From contig NZ_FPEH01000026.1 in NCBI RefSeq assembly GCF_900117425.1, positions 1 through 63,788 of the forward strand: a stretch of 63,788 nucleotides of DNA. The letters are read 5' to 3'. The notes beneath the pieces were generated by a model. It was not told the origin of the DNA. It saw nothing but the letters and a program-made list of their open reading frames with translations, and searched no databases. Each line of letters opens with the position of its first letter. The stretch's first letter is position 1. This DNA comes from Novosphingobium sp. NDB2Meth1. GTDB taxonomy: Bacteria; Pseudomonadota; Alphaproteobacteria; Sphingomonadales; Sphingomonadaceae. Shown here one piece after another: positions 17,191 through 24,907 of the stretch. A program made the position numbers and the translations under genes.

Positions 17191-17628
17191 TTATCCCATC
17201 GTCGCCATGTGCCTGCAGCTTTCCGAACAGCTCCGACAACTCTCCACACAACGTGCCAGAGAGGGGTTGCTACCTTGTTGGCCACAGGCGCGGGCACACC
17301 TCTCGCAAACCTCGGCACAAGCCTGACAGAGCACCGTATGCAAGGGCGAGCGCCTGATCATCGAGTTTGCCGTAGTTTGGCAGATCTCCGCACAATCGCT
17401 CAACATTGCAGCGAGTTGCAATGCAGTGGCGCTGGCCCCCATCACGGTAAGGCCAGCGACTGTCTCCAGGCACATCACATGCGACGCCCAGCACAGATCG
17501 ATGCAATCCTTCATCGGCATTGGCATAGGCATGCCGCGTTCGCCATCATTCTTGCCACTGGCCTGGCCAGCAACACCTGCCACTAGCAGAACAGCTCCCC
17601 CTCCAAGTAGTTTGCGTCTTTCCAACAT
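17191..17628 (-). CDS. Csp1-like four-helix-bundle copper storage protein
   Basis: A 145-residue protein with a twin-arginine-like signal (ERRKLLGGG, ending near QASG), a short Met run (MPMPMPM) and a helical region with 14 cysteines spaced as CxxxC or CxxC (for example CQACAEVCERCARAC and CVESCRSCSESC). This fits the DUF326/Csp group, in which Cys-lined four-helix bundles store many Cu(I) ions. Tat export, as in Methylosinus Csp1, would place it in the periplasm. GGAG precedes the ATG at 17628. It lies among other copper genes, downstream of a MerR-lipoprotein pair and separated from it by a hairpin. Confidence 0.88.
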   Translation of the reverse strand: MLERRKLLGGGAVLLVAGVAGQASGKNDGERGMPMPMPMKDCIDLCWASHVMCLETVAGLTVMGASATALQLAAMLSDCAEICQTTANSMIRRSPLHTVLCQACAEVCERCARACGQQGSNPSLARCVESCRSCSESCRHMATMG

Positions 17629-17773
17629 ACATTTTCTCCGGAGCAAGGTAAAAGCACTCATCCAGACACTGGATCTATTCGCCTGTAATGCCTTAATTGG
17701 AACCCACGCTACTTGCAGAAAAATCTGAAGCCCGCGAGACTGTGGCATGCCAGGACACTATCGTCCCAGCCGA

Positions 17774-17800
17774 CCGCGAGCCGACAGCGTCGGCTCGCGG
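17774..17800. terminator. 12-bp perfect hairpin, likely terminator
   Basis: CCGCGAGCCGAC and GTCGGCTCGCGG pair perfectly with a 3-base loop. It lies just past the 3' end of the leftward lipoprotein gene (17843-18202) and before the copper-storage gene, so it probably ends the MerR-lipoprotein transcript. There is no strong T-run. Confidence 0.6.
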
Positions 17801-17842
17801 CCAGTCAAGGTGACACCGTGGGCTCTCCTCCGCCCATCCTGA

Positions 17843-18202
17843 TCACATATCTTTCATTCCCCCGCCCTGCATGCCCGCGGCAGGATCTGCCGGCGGGGTG
17901 CTGGGGGCTGGTGAAGCAGGATGGTTCATGCCTGGCCCCATCCGCATGTTGTCGTGATCCATCCTCTGCCGCTGATCTGTTTCCATGCGATTGTGCATAT
18001 CTTCTGCAGCTGCTGTGGCGCTTGCAGCTGCGGCGTCATCACGCACAGATGATGTCTGGCTATCTGTAGCATTTGTTGCCGCGCTGGACGTTGGGGTCGG
18101 CGTGGTCCCCTTATCCTTGCTGTTACAGCCGGCAAGCACAAGGGTGCCTGCCACTACCAGACTGCCGGTCATCCACCGAGCCTTACGATTCCAATTGGTC
18201 AT
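17843..18202 (-). CDS. small Met/His-rich lipoprotein
   Basis: A 119-residue lipoprotein: a hydrophobic signal followed by lipobox LAGC, then a Ser/Thr/Ala-rich linker, then a Met/His/Asp-rich stretch (MDHDNMRMGPGMNHP) and a Met-ending tail (GGGMKDM). AAAGGA lies upstream of the ATG. The gene starts 11 nt after a MerR regulator, so the two form an operon. The Met/His content suggests it binds copper or silver at a membrane surface in the envelope. No named family recognised. Confidence 0.75.
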   Translation of the reverse strand: MTNWNRKARWMTGSLVVAGTLVLAGCNSKDKGTTPTPTSSAATNATDSQTSSVRDDAAAASATAAAEDMHNRMETDQRQRMDHDNMRMGPGMNHPASPAPSTPPADPAAGMQGGGMKDM

Positions 18203-18213
18203 GATCGATCCTT

Positions 18214-18666
18214 TCACACGAGTTGGTCCACTGGGCATTCTGTCAAATCACTGCTCAAGTGCTCGGCAGAACTCTTCTCGGTTCTCAGCCTCATCCAGAG
18301 GGGTTGCGAACAGGAAGCTTGGGAAGCGCTTGATTGATCTGCAAGCAACTGCTCAACTTGCCTTAAGCGGCCGATGTTGCTCTCTGCGGCGATCAGTTTT
18401 CCGCGGGTTACAGCCAGCAAATCTTCGACGCGCGACGGAGCAGCTGCGGATGCTTCGAGCAGGTCTCGCGTCTGCTCGAGCGTGAAACCGAGATCCTGCA
18501 CCGACCGAATGAATTTCAGACGGGCGAGTTCATCGTCATTGTACAAGCGGTATCCTGCCTGACTTCGCGAGGAAGCCTGGAGAAGGCCAAGCCTTTCATA
18601 GTAGCGGATCGTGTCGCGACCCACCTCCGCTGCAGCAGCGAGTTCGCCAATCTTGAAATTGGCCAT
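18214..18666 (-). CDS. MerR family metal-responsive regulator
   Basis: A 150-residue MerR protein: an N-terminal winged helix (KIGELAAAAEVGRDTIRYYERLGLL), a coiled-coil dimer helix and a C-terminal part with only two cysteines (SQASCSQ and TECPVD) about 25 residues apart. The usual CueR spacing of Cys-x7-Cys is absent, so the sensed ligand is uncertain. Neighbours point to copper or another soft metal. The ATG at 18666 is preferred over one at 18681 because it begins the conserved MANFKIG start. It is followed by the lipoprotein gene in an apparent operon. Confidence 0.85.
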   Translation of the reverse strand: MANFKIGELAAAAEVGRDTIRYYERLGLLQASSRSQAGYRLYNDDELARLKFIRSVQDLGFTLEQTRDLLEASAAAPSRVEDLLAVTRGKLIAAESNIGRLRQVEQLLADQSSASQASCSQPLWMRLRTEKSSAEHLSSDLTECPVDQLV

Positions 18667-18798
18667 AGCATCCGTCTCCAATCCACAGGCCCAAGCTTAT
18701 TCTTCATTTGTACCTGCAGCCAATGAGGTTCACCCTTGCCGATCGCCACCTTCTTTGGATTGTCGTCGCCAGGTAACGCTGCGCCTTTCGCTGACCGA

Positions 18799-19155
18799 TC
18801 AATGGTGTCGTTGTAATTCTACAATGTCGCCCTTGCGTGGTTCTCCATCAATCACCGTTACATGAGCGTAGTGGTCATTTATAATCTGATCGACTGCGAC
18901 ATGTGCGATCAATTTCTTGCGGTAGTGGTTTGACCCCCGCCTTCGCAAGTAAACGGGCGCTGGGCGATAAACTTCGAGTACCTGCCCGGCTTCGGCTCCA
19001 TCAACACGGCCAATGCAAACAACGGGCCCGCGATAGTCAATTCCGACAATCGATCCTCGCATGAACCAGGTGTGAGCTATGCCCTGTGCACTTACCGGTG
19101 CGCTTGCTGTAAAGAGGGACGCTGCAAATGCCACCGCCATGTGAAACTTGGCCAC
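18799..19155 (-). CDS. small exported protein, paralog family member 2
   Basis: A 118-residue protein with a signal peptide (to VSAQ), then GIAHTWFMRGSIV, VVCIGRVDGAEAGQVLEVYR, a basic insert and DQIINDHYAHVTVIDG. It is homologous to the genes at 16241 and 19254. The start is a GTG with an ideal GGAGG five bases upstream. It follows the gene at 19254 after 98 nt and probably shares its transcript. The function is unknown; the conserved Cys and His residues suggest a periplasmic metal role. Confidence 0.82.
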   Translation of the reverse strand: MAKFHMAVAFAASLFTASAPVSAQGIAHTWFMRGSIVGIDYRGPVVCIGRVDGAEAGQVLEVYRPAPVYLRRRGSNHYRKKLIAHVAVDQIINDHYAHVTVIDGEPRKGDIVELQRHH

Positions 19156-19253
19156 GCAATCCTCCAGTTCTTGTCACGAGCGACGACTACTGCCGGCACC
19201 TCCGTGCGGAGGCTCCGGCAGCGCGTTCAGGCGTCGGTCATGACCACGAGGGA

Positions 19254-19610
19254 TCAGTGGCTGCGAGCCAGTTCGACGATGTCGTTCTTTGCCACACGGC
19301 CGTCGACGACAGTGACATGGGCAAAATGGTCATCGAAAATGTGGTCGATGCGAACGTGGCCAACATTTTGCCGGTGATAGCCCGTACCCGCTTTGCTCGG
19401 CCCCGGATGGTAGACGGCACGGACCACGTCGAGGGTCTGCCCAACCTCCGCGCCATCGGCCTTGCCGATGCAGACGACAGTGCCGGTCTTGTCGACGGCG
19501 ACAACAGTACCGCGCATGAACCAGGTGTGGCCGATACCCTGAGCGAGGACCGGTGCAGCTCCAAGCATCGATATGCCTGCAATCGCAACCATGAGAGACT
19601 TCTTGATCAT
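19254..19610 (-). CDS. small exported protein, paralog family member 3
   Basis: A 118-residue protein with a signal peptide (to VLAQ), GIGHTWFMRGTVV, VVCIGKADGAEVGQTLDVVR and the IDHIFDDHFAHVTVVDG block. It is nearest to member 2 in the N-terminal and central motifs. GAAGGAG precedes the ATG at 19610; a frame from 19694 is an unlikely extension. A TACGTAT site lies 99 nt upstream. It probably heads the leftward transcript that includes member 2. Confidence 0.82.
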   Translation of the reverse strand: MIKKSLMVAIAGISMLGAAPVLAQGIGHTWFMRGTVVAVDKTGTVVCIGKADGAEVGQTLDVVRAVYHPGPSKAGTGYHRQNVGHVRIDHIFDDHFAHVTVVDGRVAKNDIVELARSH

Positions 19611-19708
19611 CTTCGACTCCTTCGTGAACTTTTTAAGGCCGCCCCCAGGCCTTATGGGGAAGAGCTGTTCTTCAAAGTCCGGAGTAAGGACCAAGCTCCA
19701 AGCTCAAC

Positions 19709-19715
19709 ATACGTA
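19709..19715 (-). promoter_or_regulatory. TACGTAT motif upstream of paralog family genes
   Basis: On the minus strand the context is GACCATTACGTATGTTG, 99 nt before the ATG at 19610. It lies in the short gap after the MBL gene and shares ATTACGTAT with the copies at 17164 and 21277. Confidence 0.4.
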
Positions 19716-19727
19716 ATGGTCACATTT

Positions 19728-21215
19728 TCATGAGCCATGCGCGCGGGAGGTGAGATCGCCCCAGCTTCCGAGAGCAGGCGTGGTACATGTCCAATCCAGT
19801 TCGTGCCGAATCCGTTCGGCCAGACTGGCAGAGGCACTCGCCTCTCCGTGCGTGACGAACGTCATTTTCGGTGCTTGCGGCATGCCAGAAAGCCAACGCA
19901 AGATCTCGTTGCAATCAGCATGGGCCGACAGCATCGAAAGATTGGTTACTTCGGCAAAAACCGGCACAACCTCGCCATAAATCTTTACCGAGGTCGCGCC
20001 AGCGACAAGCGCCGCGCCTCGGGTGCCGGCTGCCTGGAAGCCTGCAAAAAGCAGCAGGTTCTTCGGATCCGGGGCAAACTGTGCAAGGTGGTGAAGGACA
20101 CGTCCGCCAGTCGCCATGCCACTTGCCGAAATGATGACCTTGGGATTGCTATCCGCCGTCAGCGCCTTCGACTCTTCGGCATCGCGTACATAGTGCGCTA
20201 CGGCGCACGCGGCTTTGCATTCATCATGCGACAGGCGATGATCCCCTGAGTTAGCGCACATGATGCCGCTGGCGTCGATTGCCATCGGGCTGTCGAGGTA
20301 GACAGGCACGCCCTGAAGGCGGCCGGCCTTCTTCAAGAGGGACAGGTAATAGAGGAGCGATTGGGCCCGACCCACCGCGAAGGCCGGGATTACGACCGTC
20401 CCACCACGCGCTACGCATCGCTCAATACACTCACCCAAGGCTACTTCAGGCGAAACAGCGTCATGCTCCCGATCGCCATAGGTAGACTCGACGATTAGAA
20501 AGTCAGCCAATGGCGGAGGTGCGGGATCAAACATCACAGCGTCGTCATAACGCCCAAGGTCGCCCGAAAAGACGACCTTGGTTCCTTTCCAGTCGATCTC
20601 GATCGAAGCTGCTCCGAGAATATGCCCGGCGCGGTGGAAGCGGGCCGAAACACCCGGGGCAACTTCGATGGACTCATCGAATCTGACGCCCTGAAAGTGC
20701 TCCAGCGCATTCAACGCATCGTTCTGGGTATATAGTGGCAGCGCAGGTCGATGCCGCGAATATCCTCGACGGTTTGCGAACTGGGCATCCTTTTCTTGCA
20801 GGTGGCCGCTGTCCGGCAGAAGTAGTTCACAAAGCTCGGCTGTTGCCCGGGTGGTGAGAACCCGGCCCCTCCAACCATCACGGACCAAACGCGGAATGGC
20901 ACCGGAATGATCGAGATGCGCGTGCGTCAGCAGGATCGTCTCTACCCCTGCAATTTCTGGCGGAGGGGGAGCCCAGTTGAGGTTGCGTAAATCGCGACCG
21001 CCCTGGAACAGTCCACTATCCACCAACAAGCGCGTGCTGTCATCCTCGAGGAGATAGCGCGATCCGGTGACGGTGCCGCTCGCCCCAAAGAACCCGATCG
21101 CCAATCCTCCTCCAGCAGGTCTTGGCTCAACCTCAAACGTGGCATGAGGGGCCCCGCTCGGCACGAAATGGCTCCGGGCTTTGTCCTTTTGGTGTCGATT
21201 CTTGTGCCCGTGCAT
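19728..21215 (-). CDS. MBL-fold/beta-CASP RNase-like metallo-hydrolase
   Basis: About 495 residues. The metallo-beta-lactamase zinc site is present as THAHLDHSG, later FSGDLGR and a C-terminal SAHADCNEI, with the beta-CASP/RMMBL part (SASGMATGGRVLHHL) in between. This is the architecture of the YSH1/CPSF-73-like exonuclease group, which cleaves RNA using two zinc ions, and is soluble in the cytoplasm. The ATG at 21215 with GGGAG upstream is favoured; several in-frame starts up to 21428 add an unconserved leader. Its substrate is unknown. It is divergent from the LOG-family gene. Confidence 0.85.
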   Translation of the reverse strand: MHGHKNRHQKDKARSHFVPSGAPHATFEVEPRPAGGGLAIGFFGASGTVTGSRYLLEDDSTRLLVDSGLFQGGRDLRNLNWAPPPPEIAGVETILLTHAHLDHSGAIPRLVRDGWRGRVLTTRATAELCELLLPDSGHLQEKDAQFANRRGYSRHRPALPLYTQNDALNALEHFQGVRFDESIEVAPGVSARFHRAGHILGAASIEIDWKGTKVVFSGDLGRYDDAVMFDPAPPPLADFLIVESTYGDREHDAVSPEVALGECIERCVARGGTVVIPAFAVGRAQSLLYYLSLLKKAGRLQGVPVYLDSPMAIDASGIMCANSGDHRLSHDECKAACAVAHYVRDAEESKALTADSNPKVIISASGMATGGRVLHHLAQFAPDPKNLLLFAGFQAAGTRGAALVAGATSVKIYGEVVPVFAEVTNLSMLSAHADCNEILRWLSGMPQAPKMTFVTHGEASASASLAERIRHELDWTCTTPALGSWGDLTSRAHGS

Positions 21216-21276
21216 GGCCATCGCTCCCGCGCTTGTGGATTTCTGCATGGATTGGCCAGCCGATTGGTCTGCGGCC

Positions 21277-21283
21277 ATACGTA
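21277..21283 (-). promoter_or_regulatory. TACGTAT motif upstream of the MBL-fold gene
   Basis: On the minus strand the context is GATCATTACGTATGGCC, 62 nt before the ATG at 21215, in the divergent gap with the LOG-family gene. If the MBL gene used a more upstream start, this site would fall at or next to that start. Confidence 0.35.
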
Positions 21284-21428
21284 ATGATCGCAGACGGGAC
21301 GCAGGCGGGAGCATGTGATGTTTACATATGGCGCGGCATTCGTCGCGCCAGCACTGAGACAGTTTCGCGAACGCAGCCAAAAAAACACCAATGATCACAA
21401 GATTTATGCTTTGAACGGGAGGAAACAT

Positions 21429-22241
21429 GTGACTTCAAATGACACCCCTTTCTGCAGCGCTCTAACGCCACATCCCTGTGAGCATTGCTTCCCCAGCCAC
21501 AACGCAGCGGACTTGCCATCTTACAGGCTCGCCGCCTTGGATCAGGACTTCATTCTTGGGGACTCCATGCGCGGAGTTCGCTTCATGCTCGAATACGAGA
21601 AGGTGGAGGAAGCGTTGCGCGAATGGGGCGTCCTTTCAACCATTGTCGTATTTGGGAGTGCTCGCGTCCGAGAGGCGCAGCCAGGCAGGAGGGGCGCCTG
21701 GTATGACGAAGCCCGCAAGTTCGGCCGGCTCGCCTCCGAGCGGGGAGGCGCGCTGACCCGCAATGGTGGCAAACGCATGAACGTGATCGCCACAGGAGGA
21801 GGGCCAGGGATCATGGAGGCGGCCAACCGCGGCGCCCATGACGTCTGCGCGCCTTCTATCGGCTTCAATATCACGCTCCCTCGCGAACAGGTCCCAAATC
21901 CTTACACGACGCCCGAACTCACATTCCGTTTTCACTATTTCGCGATCCGCAAGATGCATCTGGCCATGCGCGCCAGTGCTCTGGTGGTCTTCCCAGGGGG
22001 ATTTGGAACCCTGGACGAGATGTTCGAAATTCTGACACTGCGGCAGACCGGCAAGGCTCCCAAAGTCCCTATCATCCTGTTTGATCGAGACTATTGGCAA
22101 AGCGCCATCAATTTGGATGTTTTCAGCGAGAACGGCATGATCGACAGCGAAGACCGCGACTTGTTTTCGTATGCCGATAGCGCCGAGGCACTATGGGCAA
22201 CCCTGATCGACCAGGGGCTCAGTCCGGCTATTGCTGGCTAA
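21429..22241 (+). CDS. LOG family nucleotide-binding protein
   Basis: A protein of about 270 residues with the LOG/TIGR00730 Rossmann-like fold. The family motifs GGGPGIMEAANRGA and PGGFGTLDEMFE are intact; the latter is the phosphoribohydrolase signature PGGxGTxxE. Known members release free cytokinin-type bases from nucleotides, and many bacterial members are nucleotide 5'-monophosphate nucleosidases. The GTG at 21429 with GGGAGG upstream is chosen; a longer frame starts at 21315 but lacks a ribosome site. An N-terminal extension of about 60 residues before the conserved core contains CEHC. Confidence 0.85.
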   Translation: MTSNDTPFCSALTPHPCEHCFPSHNAADLPSYRLAALDQDFILGDSMRGVRFMLEYEKVEEALREWGVLSTIVVFGSARVREAQPGRRGAWYDEARKFGRLASERGGALTRNGGKRMNVIATGGGPGIMEAANRGAHDVCAPSIGFNITLPREQVPNPYTTPELTFRFHYFAIRKMHLAMRASALVVFPGGFGTLDEMFEILTLRQTGKAPKVPIILFDRDYWQSAINLDVFSENGMIDSEDRDLFSYADSAEALWATLIDQGLSPAIAG

Positions 22242-22304
22242 ACCCCTGCTCGGCCCTACCCGACCTGCAGGAGATTCCGCTGCGGTGCCGAGGCATTCGT
22301 TATC

Positions 22305-22311
22305 TACGTAT
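22305..22311 (+). promoter_or_regulatory. TACGTAT motif upstream of a Met-rich protein gene
   Basis: Context TTATCTACGTATATCGAC, 77 nt before the ATG at 22388. The 12 bases CTACGTATATC match those before the Met-rich gene at 34724 almost exactly, although the genes themselves are only loosely related. Confidence 0.45.
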
Positions 22312-22387
22312 ATCGACGCCAATCTAGATCGCGACATAGGGGGCCTGAGGCTGGCCTAATCAAGGCTGCCAAGGAGAGGACCGCTGT

Positions 22388-22723
22388 ATGCGCAAGACAA
22401 CGATGATTATTGCCGCCCTGGGGTTGCTGGCTTCCGGCACCGCTCCGGCATTAGCCGATCAAATGCCCCCCGGCATGAAGGATTTGCCCGCTCACAAACA
22501 TCCTGCAAAGCCGAAGCCCAAGCACTCTGCAGGGCATCAGCACCGTTCGGCGGGCCAGACGGGCGGACATAAAATGTCCGGTGGTCACATGATGTCCGGA
22601 GGGAGCATGATGTCCGGAGGGAGTATGATGAAAGGCGGACACATGATGCAGGGGGGGCAGATGCCCATGACCGCGCCGACGACTTCGCCTGCTCCCAAGA
22701 AATCAGGCGGCGGCGGCTGCTGA
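22388..22723 (+). CDS. Met/His/Gly-rich exported protein with MMSGGS repeats
   Basis: A 111-residue protein with a signal peptide (to ALAD), QMPPGMKDLP, a Lys/His/Pro linker and a run of degenerate hexapeptide repeats (MSGGHM, MSGGSM, MSGGSM, KGGHM, QGGQM) with double Met. It ends in GGGGC. The repeats look like recent tandem duplications and would suit Cu(I) binding by Met and His. The start resembles that of the protein at 16712. A terminator follows. Confidence 0.78.
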   Translation: MRKTTMIIAALGLLASGTAPALADQMPPGMKDLPAHKHPAKPKPKHSAGHQHRSAGQTGGHKMSGGHMMSGGSMMSGGSMMKGGHMMQGGQMPMTAPTTSPAPKKSGGGGC

Positions 22724-22770
22724 ATACCGCGATAACTTCGAGAAAGTAATCGCTGGCACCTTATGCTTCG

Positions 22771-22802
22771 AAGGTCCGCCGCCTCGATGGGTGGCGGACC
22801 TT
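22771..22802 (+). terminator. rho-independent terminator
   Basis: AAGGTCCGCC and GGCGGACCTT form a 10-bp stem with a 12-base loop, followed by TTATCGTTT. It lies 48 nt after the Met-rich gene stop and should end its transcript. It also lies just beyond the 3' end of the convergent lipoprotein gene. Confidence 0.75.
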
Positions 22803-22842
22803 TATCGTTTCCAGATAAGCTTCCATCCTTTGGGCGCGCAAT

Positions 22843-23061
22843 CTATTGCGTCCTGCCGAGGATTTCCATGCACCGAGAATGCGATATGTTCATGGGATTC
22901 AACCCCAAGCCTTTCATCTCCTGATGGTCATGCCGGGTCCCGAGACCCATATCACTTTCCATCTTCCGGCAGCTTTCCACCTCAGCCGAGGTAGCGGGAA
23001 CAGAAGCACAGGCCCCCAAAGCCATCGTGATCATGGCTGCAATTGGAATGTATTTTTTCAT
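22843..23061 (-). CDS. small lipoprotein
   Basis: A 72-residue protein with a lipoprotein signal (LGAC lipobox near residue 18) and a short mature part with two further Cys, several His (RHDHQEM) and Met. It runs opposite to its neighbours and converges on the terminator at 22771. No family recognised; His/Met content suggests metal binding in the envelope. Confidence 0.6.
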   Translation of the reverse strand: MKKYIPIAAMITMALGACASVPATSAEVESCRKMESDMGLGTRHDHQEMKGLGLNPMNISHSRCMEILGRTQ

Positions 23062-23254
23062 AGATCCGTCCCATCATGAACAAGGTGTTCCTCCTGCGGG
23101 CAGATCTTTACCATTTCATAATGGCGCCGATCCAAATGTCAGTCAACCAACTCGGCTGTGTGAGACGGATAGCCTGATGCAATTATATCACCAATGAAGG
23201 CGGGGAGTGGGAAACTCCTTGCGCTTTCGAAGGCACAATCGCATCCCTGCGGCC

Positions 23255-24574
23255 ATGAGCCAAGTAATCGAAACGAATGATCAATCCTGCGTTCCGAATG
23301 CCTTGGTGCGCCAATTGATCCTGCAGTGGCGCGAAGATCCCGGTGCGACTTACAGGGGTTGGTTCCTCTGGGAGGAGCGCCTGAAGAACTTCCGCTCAAT
23401 TCGCCGCAGCATAGCACAAGTCGTATCTGAGATCGAGCAAGGCACATTTGGCGTGACCTACCGCAACTCCTCGCTGGAAACGGTCGTTCACTCGATTGCC
23501 GAACAGCGACAGATTTTTCGGGGCGCGGATCACGCTTTCCTCTGGAAGCCCAAACTACGCATACCCGATATCTACGAAGACGCCGCGAACCAGAGAGCAT
23601 TTGGTCAACTGCTCGCCAACTGCGCCTGTTGCGACACCGCTGATGCGATCATCAACCACATCCACGCAATCGACCGCAGGAAGATCAAGGGCCTGGGCCC
23701 TGCGGTGGCCAACCTGCTTTATTTTCTGCACCCAACGCTCATCCCGCCGTTCAATACAGCAATCGTGAAGGGTTATAACGCCCTAGCAAACGCAAACGTG
23801 AAGCTTGGGAGCTGGCCGCACTTCCTCGCAATGCGAAGCGGGGTCATCGAATTCAATGACCGCTATCGCGATCTGCTTTCGAACGATCTCGGCGCGATCG
23901 GCGGGGTTCTGTTTGACGTCGGTTCAGGACGCTACCCAGTGCCGCCCCAAACGACCGATGCCTCCAGCGTCACCGACTGGAATGCACGACTGCTGATTGC
24001 ACGAGCCGAAGCCGAAAGCTTGAACAAGCAGTCGCTATCCAACCAGGAGAGCGACCGCACGCATACAGAGGTCCAGGCCTGGCTGCGCGATCTTGGCAAG
24101 TCCCTGGGGTTTAGCGTCTGGATAGCCGCCAATGACAGGGGGCGCCTGTACCAAAATGCGCCTTTGTCGAAGGGATGCCTGGACCAACTGCCCCCGGGCC
24201 TTGTGACTTGTCCGGGAGCAGATGCCATTCGTCTGATCGATGTCTTATGGATCGACGAGGCCAATCAGTCTGTCGCCGCCGCCTTCGAGGTCGAGCATAC
24301 GACGTCGATCTATTCGGGTATCGTCCGCATGCTCGACCTGGCGCTGAATGGCGACAGCCTTCACGCTACGGCGGGCTTGTTCCTGGTCGCGCCTGACGCG
24401 CGCGAAGGCGACGTGCGAGCGCAGCTCCAGCGCCCGGCATTCAGCCGCATCGGCGATCTGGATATTGCCTACCTTCCGTACGGCGAACTTGCTCGACATC
24501 GGGATGCCATCGCGCGCTTCGGCTCGGGTCTCAAGGGGCTCAAGGCTATCGCCAGCCCGCTCGGTCGGACCTGA
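23255..24574 (+). CDS. unknown protein with possible PD-(D/E)XK nuclease-like C-terminus
   Basis: About 439 residues, soluble. The middle has KIKGLGPAVANLL, which looks like a helix-hairpin-helix DNA-binding turn, followed by an aromatic-rich region. The C-terminal third has IDVLWID followed by AFEVEHTTSIYSG, which fits the beta-hairpin D...ExE core of some restriction-type nucleases; the second catalytic Lys is replaced by Glu or lies elsewhere. I do not recognise a named family. The ATG at 23255 is chosen; a GTG at 23207 in frame is possible. Flanking genes are metal-related, so it may be a passenger or a defence gene. Confidence 0.55.
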   Translation: MSQVIETNDQSCVPNALVRQLILQWREDPGATYRGWFLWEERLKNFRSIRRSIAQVVSEIEQGTFGVTYRNSSLETVVHSIAEQRQIFRGADHAFLWKPKLRIPDIYEDAANQRAFGQLLANCACCDTADAIINHIHAIDRRKIKGLGPAVANLLYFLHPTLIPPFNTAIVKGYNALANANVKLGSWPHFLAMRSGVIEFNDRYRDLLSNDLGAIGGVLFDVGSGRYPVPPQTTDASSVTDWNARLLIARAEAESLNKQSLSNQESDRTHTEVQAWLRDLGKSLGFSVWIAANDRGRLYQNAPLSKGCLDQLPPGLVTCPGADAIRLIDVLWIDEANQSVAAAFEVEHTTSIYSGIVRMLDLALNGDSLHATAGLFLVAPDAREGDVRAQLQRPAFSRIGDLDIAYLPYGELARHRDAIARFGSGLKGLKAIASPLGRT

Positions 24575-24664
24575 CCAAAAGCTTGTCAAAATGTGGTGTT
24601 TACGGATGGAGGGATTGAGGTCAGCGAGCCACCATGGCCACTCCTATTAAATGCGGGACGTGCC

Positions 24665-24907
24665 ATGGATTGTTGCGGCAATGACAATAAGAGGAAAAAT
24701 GCTGCGCCGAAATCAGTGCGGAATGGCCGTTGGTGGTTCGAGAAACTCGCGTTCCTGACGTTTTTTCTCGTCGGTGGATATTACCTTGTGACCGAGCATC
24801 GTGCTCACCTGTTTGGTTTTCTACCGTACGCCATATTGTTGATTTGCCCGATCATGCACTTGTTCATGCACAAAGGGCATCACCGTAGCAGTGGAGATAG
24901 GAAATGA
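24665..24907 (+). CDS. DUF2933 small membrane protein
   Basis: An 80-residue protein with a Cys pair at the start (MDCCGN), two membrane segments (FLTFFLVGGYYL and FLPYAILLICPIMHLFMH) and a His-rich end (MHKGHH), matching DUF2933. Such proteins occur beside metal-transport and YHS proteins. Cys, Met and His near the membrane suggest metal contact. A GGGACG lies upstream of the ATG at 24665. Its last codon overlaps the next gene (ATGA), so translation is coupled. Confidence 0.8.
   Translation: MDCCGNDNKRKNAAPKSVRNGRWWFEKLAFLTFFLVGGYYLVTEHRAHLFGFLPYAILLICPIMHLFMHKGHHRSSGDRK

Noticed and set aside
18690..18740. ACCTC...CAGGT inverted repeat upstream of the MerR gene as its operator
   Set aside because: Arms are only 4-5 bases and spaced about 9 apart; no -35/-10 pair with 19-20 spacing could be placed confidently.
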